Shown piece by piece: positions 10,447 through 22,526 of a stretch of DNA of 64,000 bases (the stretch's first letter is position 1; the number at the start of each line of letters is the position of its first letter). The position numbers were made by a program, and so were the translations under genes. This DNA comes from Hofstenia miamia. Its lineage: Eukaryota > Xenacoelomorpha > Acoela. The stretch spans positions 22,735-86,734 of the forward strand of contig SCFE01000105.1 of NCBI GenBank assembly GCA_004352715.1, read 5' to 3'. The notes under the pieces are model-generated. The model did no database searches. It was not told where the DNA came from and worked only from the letters and a program-made list of their open reading frames with translations.

Positions 10447-13400
10447 TTAATTTTCAGCTAGTAGTTGAAGGGCTGGCCCAGAAACGATACTTTGTGTGGC
10501 CATGATAATCTTGGTAGCAAGTTCACCGTCCCAGGTGGTGACTTCTGCATAGCTGGCCTCTCATGTTATCTGCATCAGTACCTCTCTTTGTGTGACCACC
10601 TCATCTTTCAACCTTAGGAATTTGATTGTAGGCATGCGATTGCTAATAGGACAATTCCTCCAAAGATTGTTCAACCATCTGGTAAATGTATCATAGAAAC
10701 GATTGTAGAGCCAAAGGCCTTTGAGTGCTACCATCAGTGTCATCATAGCATCAGTGTCCAACGTGTGAGCGTCATCAGTGCTGATCTTGGTATTGGGGTA
10801 GAAATGTAGGAAGACTTGTTGAAGAGACCCCATGGTGGTTGCATGATCTACAAACAACAAACAGTATTCCTGAACCTGACTTAATGTCATCTTGTCTGGA
10901 TTTGATTCTCTTCGTGACGTCATAGTACCAAGTCACTGTTTCCACATTATTTATCCATGTTAGATCTCCAGCAGCCTGGAATAGGATGAGAACATGTGGC
11001 TGCAATGTGGCTAGTTTGTCTTGGATTGCTTGTAACTGTGTGTGGATAGGTAATCCCCTCAGAAAAATATCAGTGATGGTTAACTTGCCATTGATGAATA
11101 CATGCTCTGCATTTCCTCTGGCAATGAGCTTTTCTCGAATGGTTTTGTATTTGCCCATTCGACTGGCTTTGATGACTTCCGACTTACTATTAACGAAATT
11201 TATCTGATTGGATAACTGAGCAGCTACCCTATTTTTCGGTTTTCACACCTTCCACTTCAGTTGAATCAAGGGTGTTTCTATGGTAGGTGGCGGAATACAC
11301 AGGAGGTTTGACATGTTGATCTTCTTCTCTAACTTGCTAAACATCAACTGAGAGGCTAATGTGGTGGTTCCTATTGTCACAGGATAATTTATTTGAGCAT
11401 CTTTAATGGTGTCCCAGAATTTTCCTTGTAATCCCTTCTGTTGTAAACATTTGATCTGTTGGGTAGAGATTCTGATACGTGAAGTAGTGCATTCTACATC
11501 CAGAGTAACATGTCACCCTGGGGATTGTAGAATGACTAATTCCTCCTTGGTGAACATTTCTGTAAGACACCACTTCATTAACGAGAGGACATCTTTAACC
11601 CGACTATTGACCAGGACTCTCTGCTGTACTGTAAGCTCATCCAGAAATTCACTCAGGTCATGCTTGACCATCAAGATATGTTCAGCTTCTGTGACAGACA
11701 ATTGCGGCGTTGGTTTGGGAGAGATGACGGTGCCTCCAAATTTTTCTAAATTAACCTTCTTGATTAAATCTTGAATGTGAGGAGACATTTGCACAGCTGA
11801 GGATGATAATAGCTCCTCCTCTCACAAAAATTGCTCCAGCATTCTCATCACCTGATCAAAAATGGTGATTGGAAGTTCTCATCACCTGATCAAAAATGGT
11901 GATTGGGATGATTTTCCCTTCTTTACTAACGTGCCTAGCTGATTCTATGAACTGCCCATACCCGCACTCAGGATATTTCATTTGCTGTGTATTAAATAAA
12001 AGTTCATTCTTTCCATGTACTTCAAACTTGGTGACTTGCTCAAGAAAATCTTTCCACAAACCTTTGTGTGCTGAGGGAGCATTGTCGGATGAAAAAATTG
12101 CGAATTTTGTTTCAGCTGTGGCGCCCCACATGTACTTCTTTACAGTGTCTGAGAAAATATTAATGTCTGACGGACAGATCCCAAGTCTATTGCTGGTCAA
12201 TATGATTGACATTTTGCCAGTGACACTGCTCGCCCCCACAAGTTGGGCATACTATTTTTCGAATTTGTCCATGGCTTGCTTTGTCTTTCCAGGGGAAGAA
12301 GAAGGACTGCATTTATAAAGAAGCCAGTTTTTCACCTTCCATGTCAAGGGGCATACTGCTATTTTGTGGATAGTTAATTTCGTCAAAGACGTTCTCTTGT
12401 CATGCGACATGGGTATTTGGAGGTGTGGCTCTTTCATTAAATATATTGCTAGTATCCAAATTGCACCTCTGGCATATATATTGGGTAAGTTTTTCTCAGC
12501 AAAAAGACGCTCCTTGAAATTTTTTTTATCTTGATTGGTGTAGGAGGCTTTAATGTTGTGCAGGGTTCATTCCACTGATGAATGGTAAATTTGTGATGGA
12601 CTTGATATATCTAATAGGGGCCAATCAGACTCAGGGTTAAAATCTGCCTTTAGGTCAGACCAAATAGTATGCATTTCGTGAAGTAATTGGTCGCTCTGAG
12701 TGAAGGCAAAACTTACTCTCATGTCTGTTATGGTAGATAGCAAGGGAGTGTTGGGATCTGTGATTTCCAGTGTCTGTGACTGGAGCAGAACGTCTACAAT
12801 TAATTTCTGGTCTACAGCTAAACAATGTGATGGCACTTTTTGACATAGTAGAAGATCAGTGTAAATTAGCCTAGTTATGGGAAGGTGACTCGTAGAATGT
12901 GAAGAAGTTGGGGCGTAATCTTCTTTGGAAAGGATTAAAAAATTCTCCATCCTAAAGTGAAGATTTTCTATCATTTCAGGTATAGATGTTTCGTACTCAC
13001 CACGCACAATCATTATTAGGCGAATGCCTTCAACTTTAGCAATGTGGAAAGCTATTTTGATTTGTTCCATAATGTCCTCTGACTGTATTTCAGATAATCT
13101 CATAAAATAAATAACAAGGAGATTTTTGAAATCAACGTTTACACACTCAAAACTATCAATGGTTGGTCCACTATTCAAAAACTGACATAGACTGTATATA
13201 TTGAAGTCGTCATCAAAAAACATATGCACTGTACTGCGCCAATACAGACGACTTAAAGTTTCCATTATCCTGGAATCGTAGGCTATAATTGTGTTGATTT
13301 TTGGGCAGCAGGATGCATCTATGACCAAAGGGATGATGTCAATGGAGCAAGTCATGTTGTGACCATTGTAGGTTCAGTGAAGTTGATTTTTGGTCTCCTC

Positions 13401-13877
13401 TGAAATGTTATCTCAAATGAAGGCTATGGCTTTCCTGGTTGCGATATAGTAAGGATGTAATGTTTCATCACCAACTTTTGATAGTTTTCGTCTTCTTTCT
13501 TCTGTCTTCTGTGACCTTATGGTGGAAGTAGCTGTGGAAGAGTTCGAAGGGGCTATCAAGTCGCTCATGTGGGGGGTATTTACAGGTTGTAAGGTTCTAA
13601 AAGGTACTCTCGATTCAAAAGTTTTTAAAGTGGGGGTTGCCAGCTCCTCTTGCGCACGTGGGGAAACCTGTCTCTCCACGTAGGGGCGAGATGTGGAGGG
13701 CGTCATGGTAACTGCTGTTGGCTCTCCAAGTTGTGGAGCAACGTGTTGCCCACACGGAATCAGACTCTGCTCAGCACCTTCCTGACGTCCTCTTTTTCTT
13801 GTGTGAGCCTCAGCAAGCAGAGAAACGTGTCTCCCACGCCTAGGTGAGGCATGTCGTCCAAGTTGGCTACCTTCCAT
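10447..13877 (-). pseudogene. Element A ORF3, about 1,140 codons, function unknown
   Basis: I do not recognise this protein. It starts at ATG 13877, overlapping the end of pol by 11 nt (ATGGAAGGTAG), and runs to TAA at 10447-10449. The N-terminal 150 residues are basic and Ser/Thr/Pro-rich and end in KLSKVGDETLHPYYIATRK, which matches element C (IGRDRIHPYFIANRK). Then come about 260 residues of mixed alpha/beta character (12567-13355), a region with GICPSDINIFSDTVKKY (about 12135-12185), a block LIKKVNLEKFGG, and a C-terminal block with ALKGLWLYNRFYDTF. No signal peptide or membrane helix is visible, which argues against an envelope protein. Lesions: in-frame TGA at 10561, 11243, 11513, 12567, 13374 and 13413; TAG at 12252; a 34-bp tandem duplication at 11842; and a short deletion near 10920 that shifts frame. 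Alignable with B and C ORF3. Confidence 0.8.
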
Positions 13878-15234
13878 CCTCCTTCTTACTCAGCAGCAGA
13901 CAGGTGGAGCTGGTGACTCTCTTTTGCGATGTATTGGTTTCATTTCTAAATGTAGTTATAAGATTTAAATCCCAAATATTGGGATCATAAGTAGTTCTCG
14001 CCCTTCTTGGGGGGAGCGTACGTGATTCTAAATTCTCAGTATTAACATTATCACAGTGATATTTGGTGTAAGAAAATTCATCTTCGGAAAAACTAGTTAA
14101 ATTTTCATATTTTTCATATACATTGACACTGTTGTCTACTAATGTAAATTCATTATTATTGTCTATAATCACATGTTCTATATCTTTTATGGCTCTCTTA
14201 AGCCTTTGAAAGTGTACCATTTTACCATTGTTTAAGGTATATGTATTGTGGTCAAGCACTTTTTTGATTGTAAATGGGCCTTGCCAATCGTTTGTGAGCT
14301 TCTGTACTTGGCGACTATTGGTTGTAATGCAGGGTAAATAGGCAAAAACTTTATCACCATGCTTATGAGGCTCACCATACAATTTTTTATTAAAAGTTTT
14401 CTTTTGCCGGATGCTTGATTGATTGGTGTTATGACAAATTGTTAAGTGAATTTGCTGCATATCTGTGACTAATCTATTTACATAATTTTCAGCACTGATC
14501 TCAGCATATTTTGGAAACATCATTGCTAATGAAGTAGCAGCTTCCCTGCCAAACATGGCTTTGAAGGGGCTGATACCAGTTGTTGTATGAACCGACATAT
14601 TATAAAAATATTTGACACATTCCACAATTTGTCTCCATTGTTTCCCTGCTGCTCAAGACAATGCTACTCAGATCAATTTAATGAGAGTTCGATTCAATCT
14701 CTCTACCAAGCGATTTGCCTGGTGGTGGTAGGCTGTTGTTAACTCGTGAACTACTTCCAACTCACTCATTAGAGCGTGTAAAAGGTTGCTTTCAAATTGC
14801 AGACCTCTGTCTGAAACTAATTTGTGCATTGGCCCGTATTTGAGAATCCATTCCTTAAGAATTTTTTCAGCTACCACCTCGGCTGTTGTGCTGCTTAAAG
14901 GAATTATACAGGCGAACTTGGTGAAGTGGTCCACCATCACAAGTAAGTGCTGAAAGCCTTTGTCATCTTTTGACAGTTGTTCTAAATTGACATGTACTAG
15001 CTCATTCGGACTTTCAGCTGATCGCAATTCCACTTCAGCTCATTGTTTAGGAAAATGGTGGATGTTGTTAAGTAAGCATTTCTCACATTTGTCAATAATG
15101 TCTGTAACAGCAGTGTGGATCCTGGTGGTCACATATCTAGAGTTAAAAGTTTTCTCGGCTTGGAGAATTCTGAGGTGACCTTGCTTGTGAACTCTGCGCA
15201 CTAAGTCTCATTTGAAGTATTCAGGAATAGCTAG
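13867..15234 (-). pseudogene. Element A integrase region of pol
   Basis: Would insert the cDNA copy into host DNA. An HHCC zinc-binding site is seen (VHKQGH ... CEKC, about 15090-15195), then the catalytic core with SDRGLQFES and LVERLNRTL supplying the second Asp and the Glu. The first Asp position reads HVNLEQLS, where B and C have HVDLE, so the triad is broken. The C-terminal part has GEPHKHGDKVFAYLP and WQGPFTIKKVLDHNTY, a typical SH3-like integrase tail. Stops at 14653, 14668, 15040 and 15208 are all TGA; B and C have AGA, AGG or CAG there. The pol stop TAG (13867-13869) overlaps the ORF3 start. Confidence 0.9.
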
Positions 15235-15306
15235 GTGATTGTTGTATTTGCTTTTAGCATATAGTAAGCCTTTATCAGTCACATGCCAATTATAGTGATG
15301 AAAATA

Positions 15307-15867
15307 TCAATTCACTTCCAGGCATGTAGGGAAATAGGGATCCCCCATCCTCTTCATTATCTGATCCAGTATCCAATCATGATGTTGGTAACAAATAATT
15401 TCTTCTTCCGAGATCTCCTCTTTCAACACTATGGTTAGAATAGGCTTTCCATTTTGGTCAGCTTTAATTTCAGGTATCAACTGATACTCTGTATGGGGGA
15501 TAAATGAGAATGGAACTTTTTCCCCATTTGGTTTTTTAAGATCATGTTTGTAGCTTGGGAGAGCAGTCCAATAATCCGCATTCAAGTGTAATTTGCCAGG
15601 GCGATGTCTAATGGTGAAGGAGAAATTGTTTAAGTACTTGATCCATCTTGTGACAATGTTTGATTTATCGCCACTGAACTTTTTTAGCCAAGCAAGGGCG
15701 CTGTTATCAGTTTGAACAATAAATTTGCGACCAAGTATCAAGTAGCAGAACTTCTTTAAGGACTCAACTAATGCGAGCATTTCACACTTAGTCACGCCAT
15801 AATTCCTCTCTGATGCTCTAAGTTTTCTGCTGAAGTACTGCACAGGACTTTCGACTCCATTAATGTC
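15307..15867 (-). pseudogene. Element A RNase H region of pol
   Basis: Degrades the RNA strand of the RNA-DNA hybrid during reverse transcription. Visible motifs are VQYFSRKLRASERNYG, then TKCEMLALVESLKKF, FIVQTDNSALAWL and IRHRPGKLHLNADYWTALP, in the order usual for gypsy RNase H. The usual NVVADALSR-type end reads LNADYWTALP. The frame is open for about 178 codons and ends at a TGA (15307-15309) where B has CAA and C has AGT. Continues into the integrase linker. Confidence 0.9.
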
Positions 15868-16890
15868 CTAGCTGAGGATCCCGCAAATAGCAAAAGCCCT
15901 AGCATCACAGTCTATTATGAAGTCCTTCACATAATCAGGGGTATTCAAGGAAGGTATTTTCTTGAGTTCCAATTTTATTCCCTCTAGAGCTTGCTGTTCT
16001 TGCCAGGTCCATTTGAAATCAACGGACTTCTTTAACAAATTCGAAATCATTCTTGTTTTATCAGCGAGATCTGGAATGAACATCCCGTAATAATTGAGGA
16101 AGCCCATCAAGCGTTGAACATCCTGGCGAGTCCTTGGCATTTCAATCTTATCTAAGAAATCCTTCGCGTTTATTGAAATTTTTCTGGGTTCAATGACGCG
16201 ACCAAGAAAAATTACCTTTGTCTGAACTAGAGCACATTTTGTTCCATTTACTTTGAGTCAGGCTTTTTGTAACAAATCCAAAGTTTGACCGAGCTTATCT
16301 AAGTGTTCTTCAAAGGTGTTGCTTGCGACCAAAATGTCATCAATATACGCTGAAATGCTGGGCTCAAGAAGGTTCACACCATCTTTGAGGATTTTAGTAA
16401 CATACCTTTGGAAAGTAGCTGACGTGTTGCATAGGCCAAAGGCCATATACTTCCATTCGTATAGCCTGAAAGGGGTGATGAAGGCGGTCTTTGAGATGTC
16501 AGAAGGGCGCATCAGTACCTGCCAGTAGGCTTTACATAAGTCTAGACATGAGAAAAATTTATATTTACTAGCATCATAGAGGAGATCTTCTATCCGTGGC
16601 AGGGGATACTCGTCTTTAATCGTAATATTGTTTAGCTTACAAAAGTTGATACACAGCCAATACTTCTCGCCTTGTCAAATAAACACGGTGGGAACGGCAT
16701 AAGGGCTGTTACTTCCTTGTATTATTCTGCTTTCAATTAGGTTGCTCAAGATCTTCTCGTATTCAGGTTTTAAATTTTCTGGTACACAGCGCACTGGCAG
16801 CCGGATTGGACAATCATGTTTGAGTTTGATAGCATGCTCCTCACCTAATGCTTGACCAACACTAATGGTGCCATAGTTAAAGACATCGTG
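15868..16890 (-). pseudogene. Element A reverse transcriptase region of pol
   Basis: Copies element RNA to DNA. Motifs in order: RLPVRCVPENL, SPYAVPTVFI, WLCINFCKLNNITIKDEYPLP, FFSCLDLCKAYWQV (first catalytic Asp), KTAFITPF, MAFGLCNTSATFQ and AYIDDILVAS with the YxDD active site. Then comes the connection with MGFLNYYGMFIPDLA, and the domain ends in DFIIDCDARAFAICG, where RNase H begins. Stops are TGA at 16258 and 16675 (GGC and CAG in B) and TAG at 15868. The core residues are intact, so loss of function comes from the stops. Confidence 0.92.
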
Positions 16891-17765
16891 CTTGCTATAA
16901 AGCAAGGATACCAGAGATTTTCTCTCCTTTTGATTTAAATGCGGATGAGAACTTTCAGTGACTGTTGGTACTTTTACCGGACTTGCGGGAGCTGCCAAAT
17001 TGTGCATGGCAGTGCATATTGGTAGACAAGTAACTGGGATATTTTTGACTCTCACCAGCACTCCTACTAATTGTAATTGAGACACTCCAATCTTGACCAA
17101 GGAAGTTGACCCATTGAGAACAGTGACATGCATCTTCCCTCTTATTACTTTGCACAAATCTGGAGAAAAAGAAACTCCGCGGATATACTTGCCTCTATGC
17201 CCTGAGATCCTAATGTCCCCATTAATACTGGCATCTGAAGACACAGCGACTTGAGTCCAATGATTGGGTTCGAGGAGTATGGGTTCATCCAAGTCAAAAA
17301 CAACTTCCTTCTCAGGGATCATAGTTAGTTGCGTTGCTTCCTGATCTTTAATTGAAATCATATTATTCTTGAAGTCGATGACGCAAGAATTGCGCTCTAA
17401 AAAATCATTTCCTAAGATTAGATCATATGGGAGATGATGATTAGAGGTGTCTACTACCAAAAGATCTACTTTGAAAGGCTCTGCATGGATCTTGATGGAT
17501 GCATCCTTTAATTGCCCCTTCAGTGAGAGAGGGTTCCCAGAGGCATCAATCAGCTTTGTGCTGGAGGAGTACAACAAATCTCGATTTAAGCACAATTCTT
17601 TACAGCACTCGTCACTTATTATGGAGGCTGCGGCTCCAGTATCCACTGTGGCATTAAAAATACTACCATTCATCTCGACAGGGATTAAGTTCTTCCTAAT
17701 TAACTGGGTGATAACTAGCACACTGTGACTTTGTGCATGTTTTACAGGAGGCGGTGCTCCAACTA
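16891..17765 (-). pseudogene. Element A protease region of pol
   Basis: Retropepsin-type aspartic protease that processes Gag and Pol. The active site reads VDTGAAASIIS, followed by a flap-like region (KLIDASGNPLSLKGQL) and LILGNDFLERNSCVIDF, which matches the C-terminal 'ILG.DFL' motif. It is read in the -1 frame relative to gag, beginning right at the gag stop with FKLVGAPPPVKHA. The frame is open from here into the start of the reverse transcriptase. Confidence 0.92.
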
Positions 17766-17774
17766 ATTTAAATC
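17763..17774 (-). promoter_or_regulatory. Element A gag-pol -1 frameshift site
   Basis: In the minus sense the last gag codons are GAT TTA AAT TAG. This places a canonical slippery heptamer T TTA AAT (17766-17772) directly before the gag stop. The pol frame is -1 and starts TTT AAA TTA. The same site is present in B (39873-39879) and C (27768-27774). Confidence 0.8.
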
Positions 17775-19583
17775 TTGAGACGTAGTTGGGTGATCAGGTT
17801 CTAGATCAACCAGATTGTCAACACATAAAGTTTTGGTAAGCGGTTCTTCGACAATAAAGCCTTCACCGTCGGCAACAAGCTGTACCTTGGCTTTACACTG
17901 GGATTTTAGATGTCCCTTCTCTCCGCATGTGTAGCATCTTACCAATGATAAATTGAACACCTTCTTGACAGGGGCAGGCTTCCTGAACTCGAAATTTTTC
18001 ATTCCGGACGCACCAGAGAACTTGGTAATATTGTTATTGATGCGTTGCAAATTCTGAAGCATGTAAACCATGCTAATGGCTTTGCAGATAATTTCATGGA
18101 GGCTATCCTCAGGATTGCATCGAACTTCCAGCCAGTTTCTTATTGATGAAGGAAAACTTCTGCATATGTAAGAGAATAAATCGTGCTTAGAGTATTCTTT
18201 TGAAAGACTGCTCAAATGGAACAGGCGTTCAACCTGGGTGATATAGTTGCAGATATCATCACTGAATTTAAAAAACATGTCACACAATAGTGTCTTATAC
18301 TGATGTTTGATGTGCAGCACTTGATAATGATCTTCAAAGAAACCCACCAACAACTGGTAGTCAGTTCTGATGCCTTGGTCGAGCATCATGTATTGGTTGT
18401 ATGCCAATCCACTGAGATATAAGGGGAACTGTGACACAGCAGTCTCTTGTGAGTTTTTATGTTGCTTCATAGTCAATTCAAATAGAAAAAACCATTCGTC
18501 GAAAAATTGTGCCACCACATCAATCTGCCCAGTGAATTTGGGTAGAACAGAATGCTTACTAAATAATTGTACCTGTCCATGGGACTCAAGAGGAAGAATT
18601 GACTTATCTCGGCTGACATTTAGAACCAGCTTTTTCATTGAACAGGCTGGCCTTGCTTACATGTTGCTCCTTGCATGCGGGGATGACCTCTGTGCTCACT
18701 GGGTCAGTAATGACTGAACATAGCCAGTTTGAGGAGTAGCTCCAGTTGTTAAAGTGGATACTTGAGTAAGAGCAGCCTGAGCAAAGGTAGGTTGACTGTG
18801 TGAGGGAGGAGTAGAAGAAGGCACAGAAGAGGACACTCCACACAGAGAAACAGCTGGAGGAGGCTGGCTTACACCAATGAGCTGAACCACTCTGCTGATA
18901 ATTCTCTTGGCCAATTCATCTAAGGCGTCATTCAACACAGCATGGGTAACATATTCATCACAATCTCAGTTAGGTGACGTCTCTTCTGGACAATTGGAAT
19001 TGTTAATAGAACTCTTTAACTCGTGGATTTGTAATTGGAGAGTGAAGGTTGATTCCAACATCTGCCTCTCCATCCGTTGATATGCTACGTGTTGGGTGTT
19101 AATTTCAGCTTGTAAAGATTCAACCTGGCATTCACTCTCCATCCTTAGAGCCACCTGTTGTGACAATTCATCCCTCAAATGCTTGATGCCACCTGTTGTG
19201 ACAATTCATCCCTCAAATGCTTGATTTCAGTGATGTGCACATTGAAGTGAGGCGTAGACTGCTGTTCATGACCACTGGCATAACTGCGAGGATCGCATTG
19301 GAATTGGTGGAGCATTCTGAGTGTTTAACACACGTCGCGCATTTCTATGGAATGATGGACTCACACTCATTGCATTGGCATTGCTGTATGGAATAGTGGC
19401 TGCATTGTGATTATCATCCATCCTTTGGGTAGTAGGAGAAGAAGGTGGAGAAAAATTAAGTAATGATCCAACAGTACAAGGGGTAACATCCTGGTTACCA
19501 GCGCTTGCACAGGGGACGCTCCAAATGGGAGAAGTCCCAAAAGTAGGGGAATAAATTACAGTATGACTAGAACTAGAATCCAG
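17763..19583 (-). pseudogene. Element A gag
   Basis: Structural protein of the virus-like particle. The capsid-like middle reads LPKFTGQIDVVAQFFDEW, FPLYLSGLAYNQYM and SFPSSIRNWLEVRC. The nucleocapsid end has one CCHC knuckle, CYTCGEKGHLKSQC (about 17893-17940). The N-terminal third has a coiled-coil-like stretch around 19000-19170. B starts gag with ATGGAT, whereas the matching place here is CTGGAT (19578-19583), so the start codon may be lost. A 38-bp tandem duplication (19150-19225) and a shift near 18620 break the frame. Confidence 0.88.
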
Positions 19584-19991
19584 TAGACTTTAGAAAACAA
19601 AACAACAATTTCTAGAACTGGCAATGGGAGTACTCCCACACACACAGGAATAAAAAGTACTTACAAGGGGTAACAGTGATTAACAGACCAAAAAGGGAAG
19701 AAATGAACATGGCTGTACTTGGTAATAAATCCAATGTAAAGAAGCACTAGAAAAAAGTAAAACAAACAAGAAATTTAACAGTTGACATCATCCAAATAAG
19801 AAACACAAAAGCTTTGTCGCCATCCTTCAAGGTGAGGAAGTTAATGAATGCATTGATAGGTAACTTTCTCTGAAGTCTCACCACGCTCAGGGGAAACAAC
19901 TATCCCAGGTGATACGCACCAAAACAAAGACCCAACTTACAACCAAGCCATTGAAAGAAAAACAACAAGATTAGACAGTTATCACGTCAGC

Positions 19992-20009
19992 GTCCTGTCA
20001 TGGTCGCCA
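19992..20009 (-). promoter_or_regulatory. Element A primer binding site (tRNA-Arg type)
   Basis: Directly next to the 5' LTR the minus sense reads TGGCGACCATGACAGGAC. It closely resembles the primer site of mdg1/412-type elements, which I recall as using tRNA-Arg. The tRNA identity is from memory. Confidence 0.7.
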
Positions 20010-20933
20010 TGTAGAATCATTGGCTGGTAGGGAAACTTAACTAGAAACTTAATTGACTCCACAAAAGGTTTAACTAGCGTTTACAGAACAGCCACGATTC
20101 TGGAAAAAGGATTAACATAGAATATAACATATAGATGTAACATTGGTAATTCATCCAAGTAACGAAACTACTTTAGGTAAGAACCATGATGACCAATTCT
20201 TATGCCTTCCAGCTGAAGCAGAACATCCAGAAGTAAAGTGCTTAACCTATTGACTGGTGCTACCCTATTTGTCTCACTTTTAATTTCTATCTCAATTCAG
20301 AAAACACAAACTCTCATTTTCATTGTTATCTCTCAGCTCACTATTAAATAATCTGTAATTGCCAGATATTCATGCTAGCCCACAGCATGGTATCATCACA
20401 GTGTTAGGTTTTATAAGTGCATGTATGTGTTGAATTACGAAAGAGAGATTTATTATTTCCTTATATGTAGCCATATGCATAACTTAATGAGTCCACAATT
20501 CGGACTGGGTAATCAACAGACCCCCAGAAGCAACGTGTGGCCCATGCTAATGAAAGCACTCCAGAATTGTTGCTGATCTTAAGCAATAAGTTTCATCAAG
20601 ATAATAAATAAATAAAAAGTACAATGGTAAAGATGGCAGTTGAGAGTAGATAAAATCTATTAAGCTATTGCTACAGTTTCCTCAGGTTTTATACAATTGT
20701 TTAATCATTACCTGCCTTTGTTTACAATACTTCAGATGTCAATGTAGTTTAACATGATCAAATTCTATTTCCCTCGTAAAATTAAATTTGAGCAATAATC
20801 AGCACCATCAAGGGGACAGCAAATTAATAACAACAAACTAATATTGAAACTAGCTAATAACGTCATGATGACGTAATAATACAAAGTAATGTTATAAGAA
20901 ATAAAATCAACAGAATCCCCAAGTGACTCTACA
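20010..20933 (-). repeat. Element A 5' LTR (924 bp)
   Basis: TG...CA ends. In the minus sense a TATAAAA box lies at 20687-20693 and an AATAAA signal at 20449-20454, in the order expected for promoter then polyadenylation. Confidence 0.92.
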
Positions 20934-20937
20934 CATG

Positions 20938-21060
20938 TTGATATTCTGGTAGGGTACTCATGTCCCTCTTCATTAATATAAATTTGCTCTTAACGTTTTT
21001 ATGAGTTGAAAAACAGCCTTTTTCAAACCAAGGTTACTCAATGTATTTTCTAGGTTCTTA
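20938..21060 (-). mobile_element. LINE, segment 1 of the copy split by element A
   Basis: Minus-strand reading WFEKGCFSTHKNVKSKF ... STLPEYQ continues into the LINE segment ending at 8887 (VYHNICVTRKKIYDTEKEL). It matches the linker between endonuclease and reverse transcriptase of LINEs. The next 105 bp to 21165 hold nothing recognisable. Confidence 0.75.
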
Positions 21061-21165
21061 TCAAAGTGTTCAAAAGTCAAAGTGTTCAAAATGCAATAAC
21101 TTCAATTATTTTTTTAAATATAATCATTTACACAAGATAAAATAACATCAACTTTTAATTCATAA

Positions 21166-22096
21166 TGTAGAACCAGGGGCTGGTCAGGTAATTTAACTAG
21201 AAGACTAATTGACTCTGCAGAAGGTTTAAGTAGTGTTCATACAACAACAGCCCTGATTCCACAAATTCAAATAGCAAAGAACTTATAGATCTAACATTGG
21301 TAATTCATCCAAGTAAGTAGTTACTTTAGGTAAAATCCAAGATGACCAATTCATATGGCTTCCATCCAAAGCAATGTCTCCAGAATGAAGTAAAGTGCTT
21401 AGCCTGAGTGAATCATGCTACCCTATTTGTCTCACTTTTAATTTCTATCTCACATTGAAAAATAAAGCATCTCATTTTCATTGTTCTCTCATCTCACTAT
21501 TTAATAGTCTGTAATTACCAGACATTCACTCTAGCCAACAGCATAGTATCATCACAGTGTTATATGTTATAAGTGCATGTATGTGTTGAACTTTGAACAA
21601 GAGGTTTATTATTATCCTATACCTAACCATATGCATAACCTAAATGGTCCACAATTTGGGCTGAATAGTCTAAAAGACCTCCAGGAGCTACATGTCACCC
21701 TGTACTTGAGAAGGCACTCCTAAATTGTTGCTGAACTTAAGCAATTATTATCATATCAAAAAATAACAAAAATAAATATGAAGGCAAAACAGTAGTTGAA
21801 GCTAGATAAAATCTATTGACCTTTGTCTACACATTCTCTCAGTTTTATTCAAAAATGAGTTCATTACCTGCCTTTGTTTACACTTGAATTGTTAATGTAG
21901 TTTAATCATGCTAGACAATTCATTTCCCTCTTAAATTTAATTTGAGCAATACAAATCAGCACCATCAAGGGGACAACAAACTAGTGATAGCAAACTAAGA
22001 TCGAAATGATCAATGTGACGTCACACTGATGTAAATACAAAAGATATAAAATAAATGCTTGATAAAATTTTGCAAAATTCCCTGAGTGATTCTACA
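21166..22096 (-). repeat. Element B 3' LTR (931 bp)
   Basis: Begins TGTAGAACCAGGGG and ends GATTCTACA, near-identical to 42066-42996. Confidence 0.9.
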
Positions 22097-22526
22097 ATAT
22101 TTTCAATTCATACTCTAAATATCTTAGCAAATTCATTGAGATTGTCAAATGTATGCATTATTAACAAAAAAAACTCAGTACTACTATACTTTCGCATTTG
22201 CAATTAAAATAAGTTATTCATATAAGATAAAGTCACACAGAGCACCTACTTGATTTTAATAAATTGTTATTTGCCTTAATTTAGTTTGTGAAGTCACTAT
22301 GATGTTTTGATTTTTCACTTTGAATGCAGTAATTTGAACTTATAATTATTTGTCCCCTTGATTTAGATTAATGTGTGATTGCTTTATAATTTTGAGAGGG
22401 AACTTGAGCTGCATGTTTTGTAAATACTGAACAGGTAATAATTCACAAATTGTGAATGCACAATAGATTTAGCCTAATATATATAATAATTGCTTAAGTT
22501 CCAGGGACAATTTGGGAGTTACTCCA
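22097..22526. repeat. Misplaced copy of B's 5' flank
   Basis: From ATATTTTCAATTCATAC to GGGAGTTACTCCA it matches 42997-43512, apart from missing stretches of about 18 bp and about 70 bp. It lies where the end of ORF3 and the polypurine tract should be. Confidence 0.85.

Larger units (their letters stand above)
8888..20933 (-). mobile_element. Element A: full-length Ty3/gypsy retrotransposon with an extra ORF3
   Basis: Both LTRs are present, beginning TGTAGAATCATTGG and ending CTCTACA in plus orientation. A CATG target duplication flanks the element (8884-8887 and 20934-20937). Order in the minus sense: 5' LTR, primer site, gag, protease, reverse transcriptase, RNase H, integrase, ORF3, polypurine tract, 3' LTR. 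That domain order is Ty3/gypsy. The element sits inside a LINE whose frame continues on both sides. It is defective: 13 TGA and 2 TAG stops were noted in its frames, plus frameshifts. No envelope-like gene with membrane segments is seen. Confidence 0.92.

Noticed and set aside
12180-12245. P-loop (Walker A) NTPase motif in ORF3 of A and B (GASSVTGKMS, GATSVTGKMS)
   Set aside because: The aligned part of element C reads LGRDR with no Gly-Lys-Ser/Thr, and no Walker B follows, so it is probably chance.
10425-13877. Envelope glycoprotein
   Set aside because: No signal peptide, furin-like site or membrane anchor is visible in any ORF3 copy.
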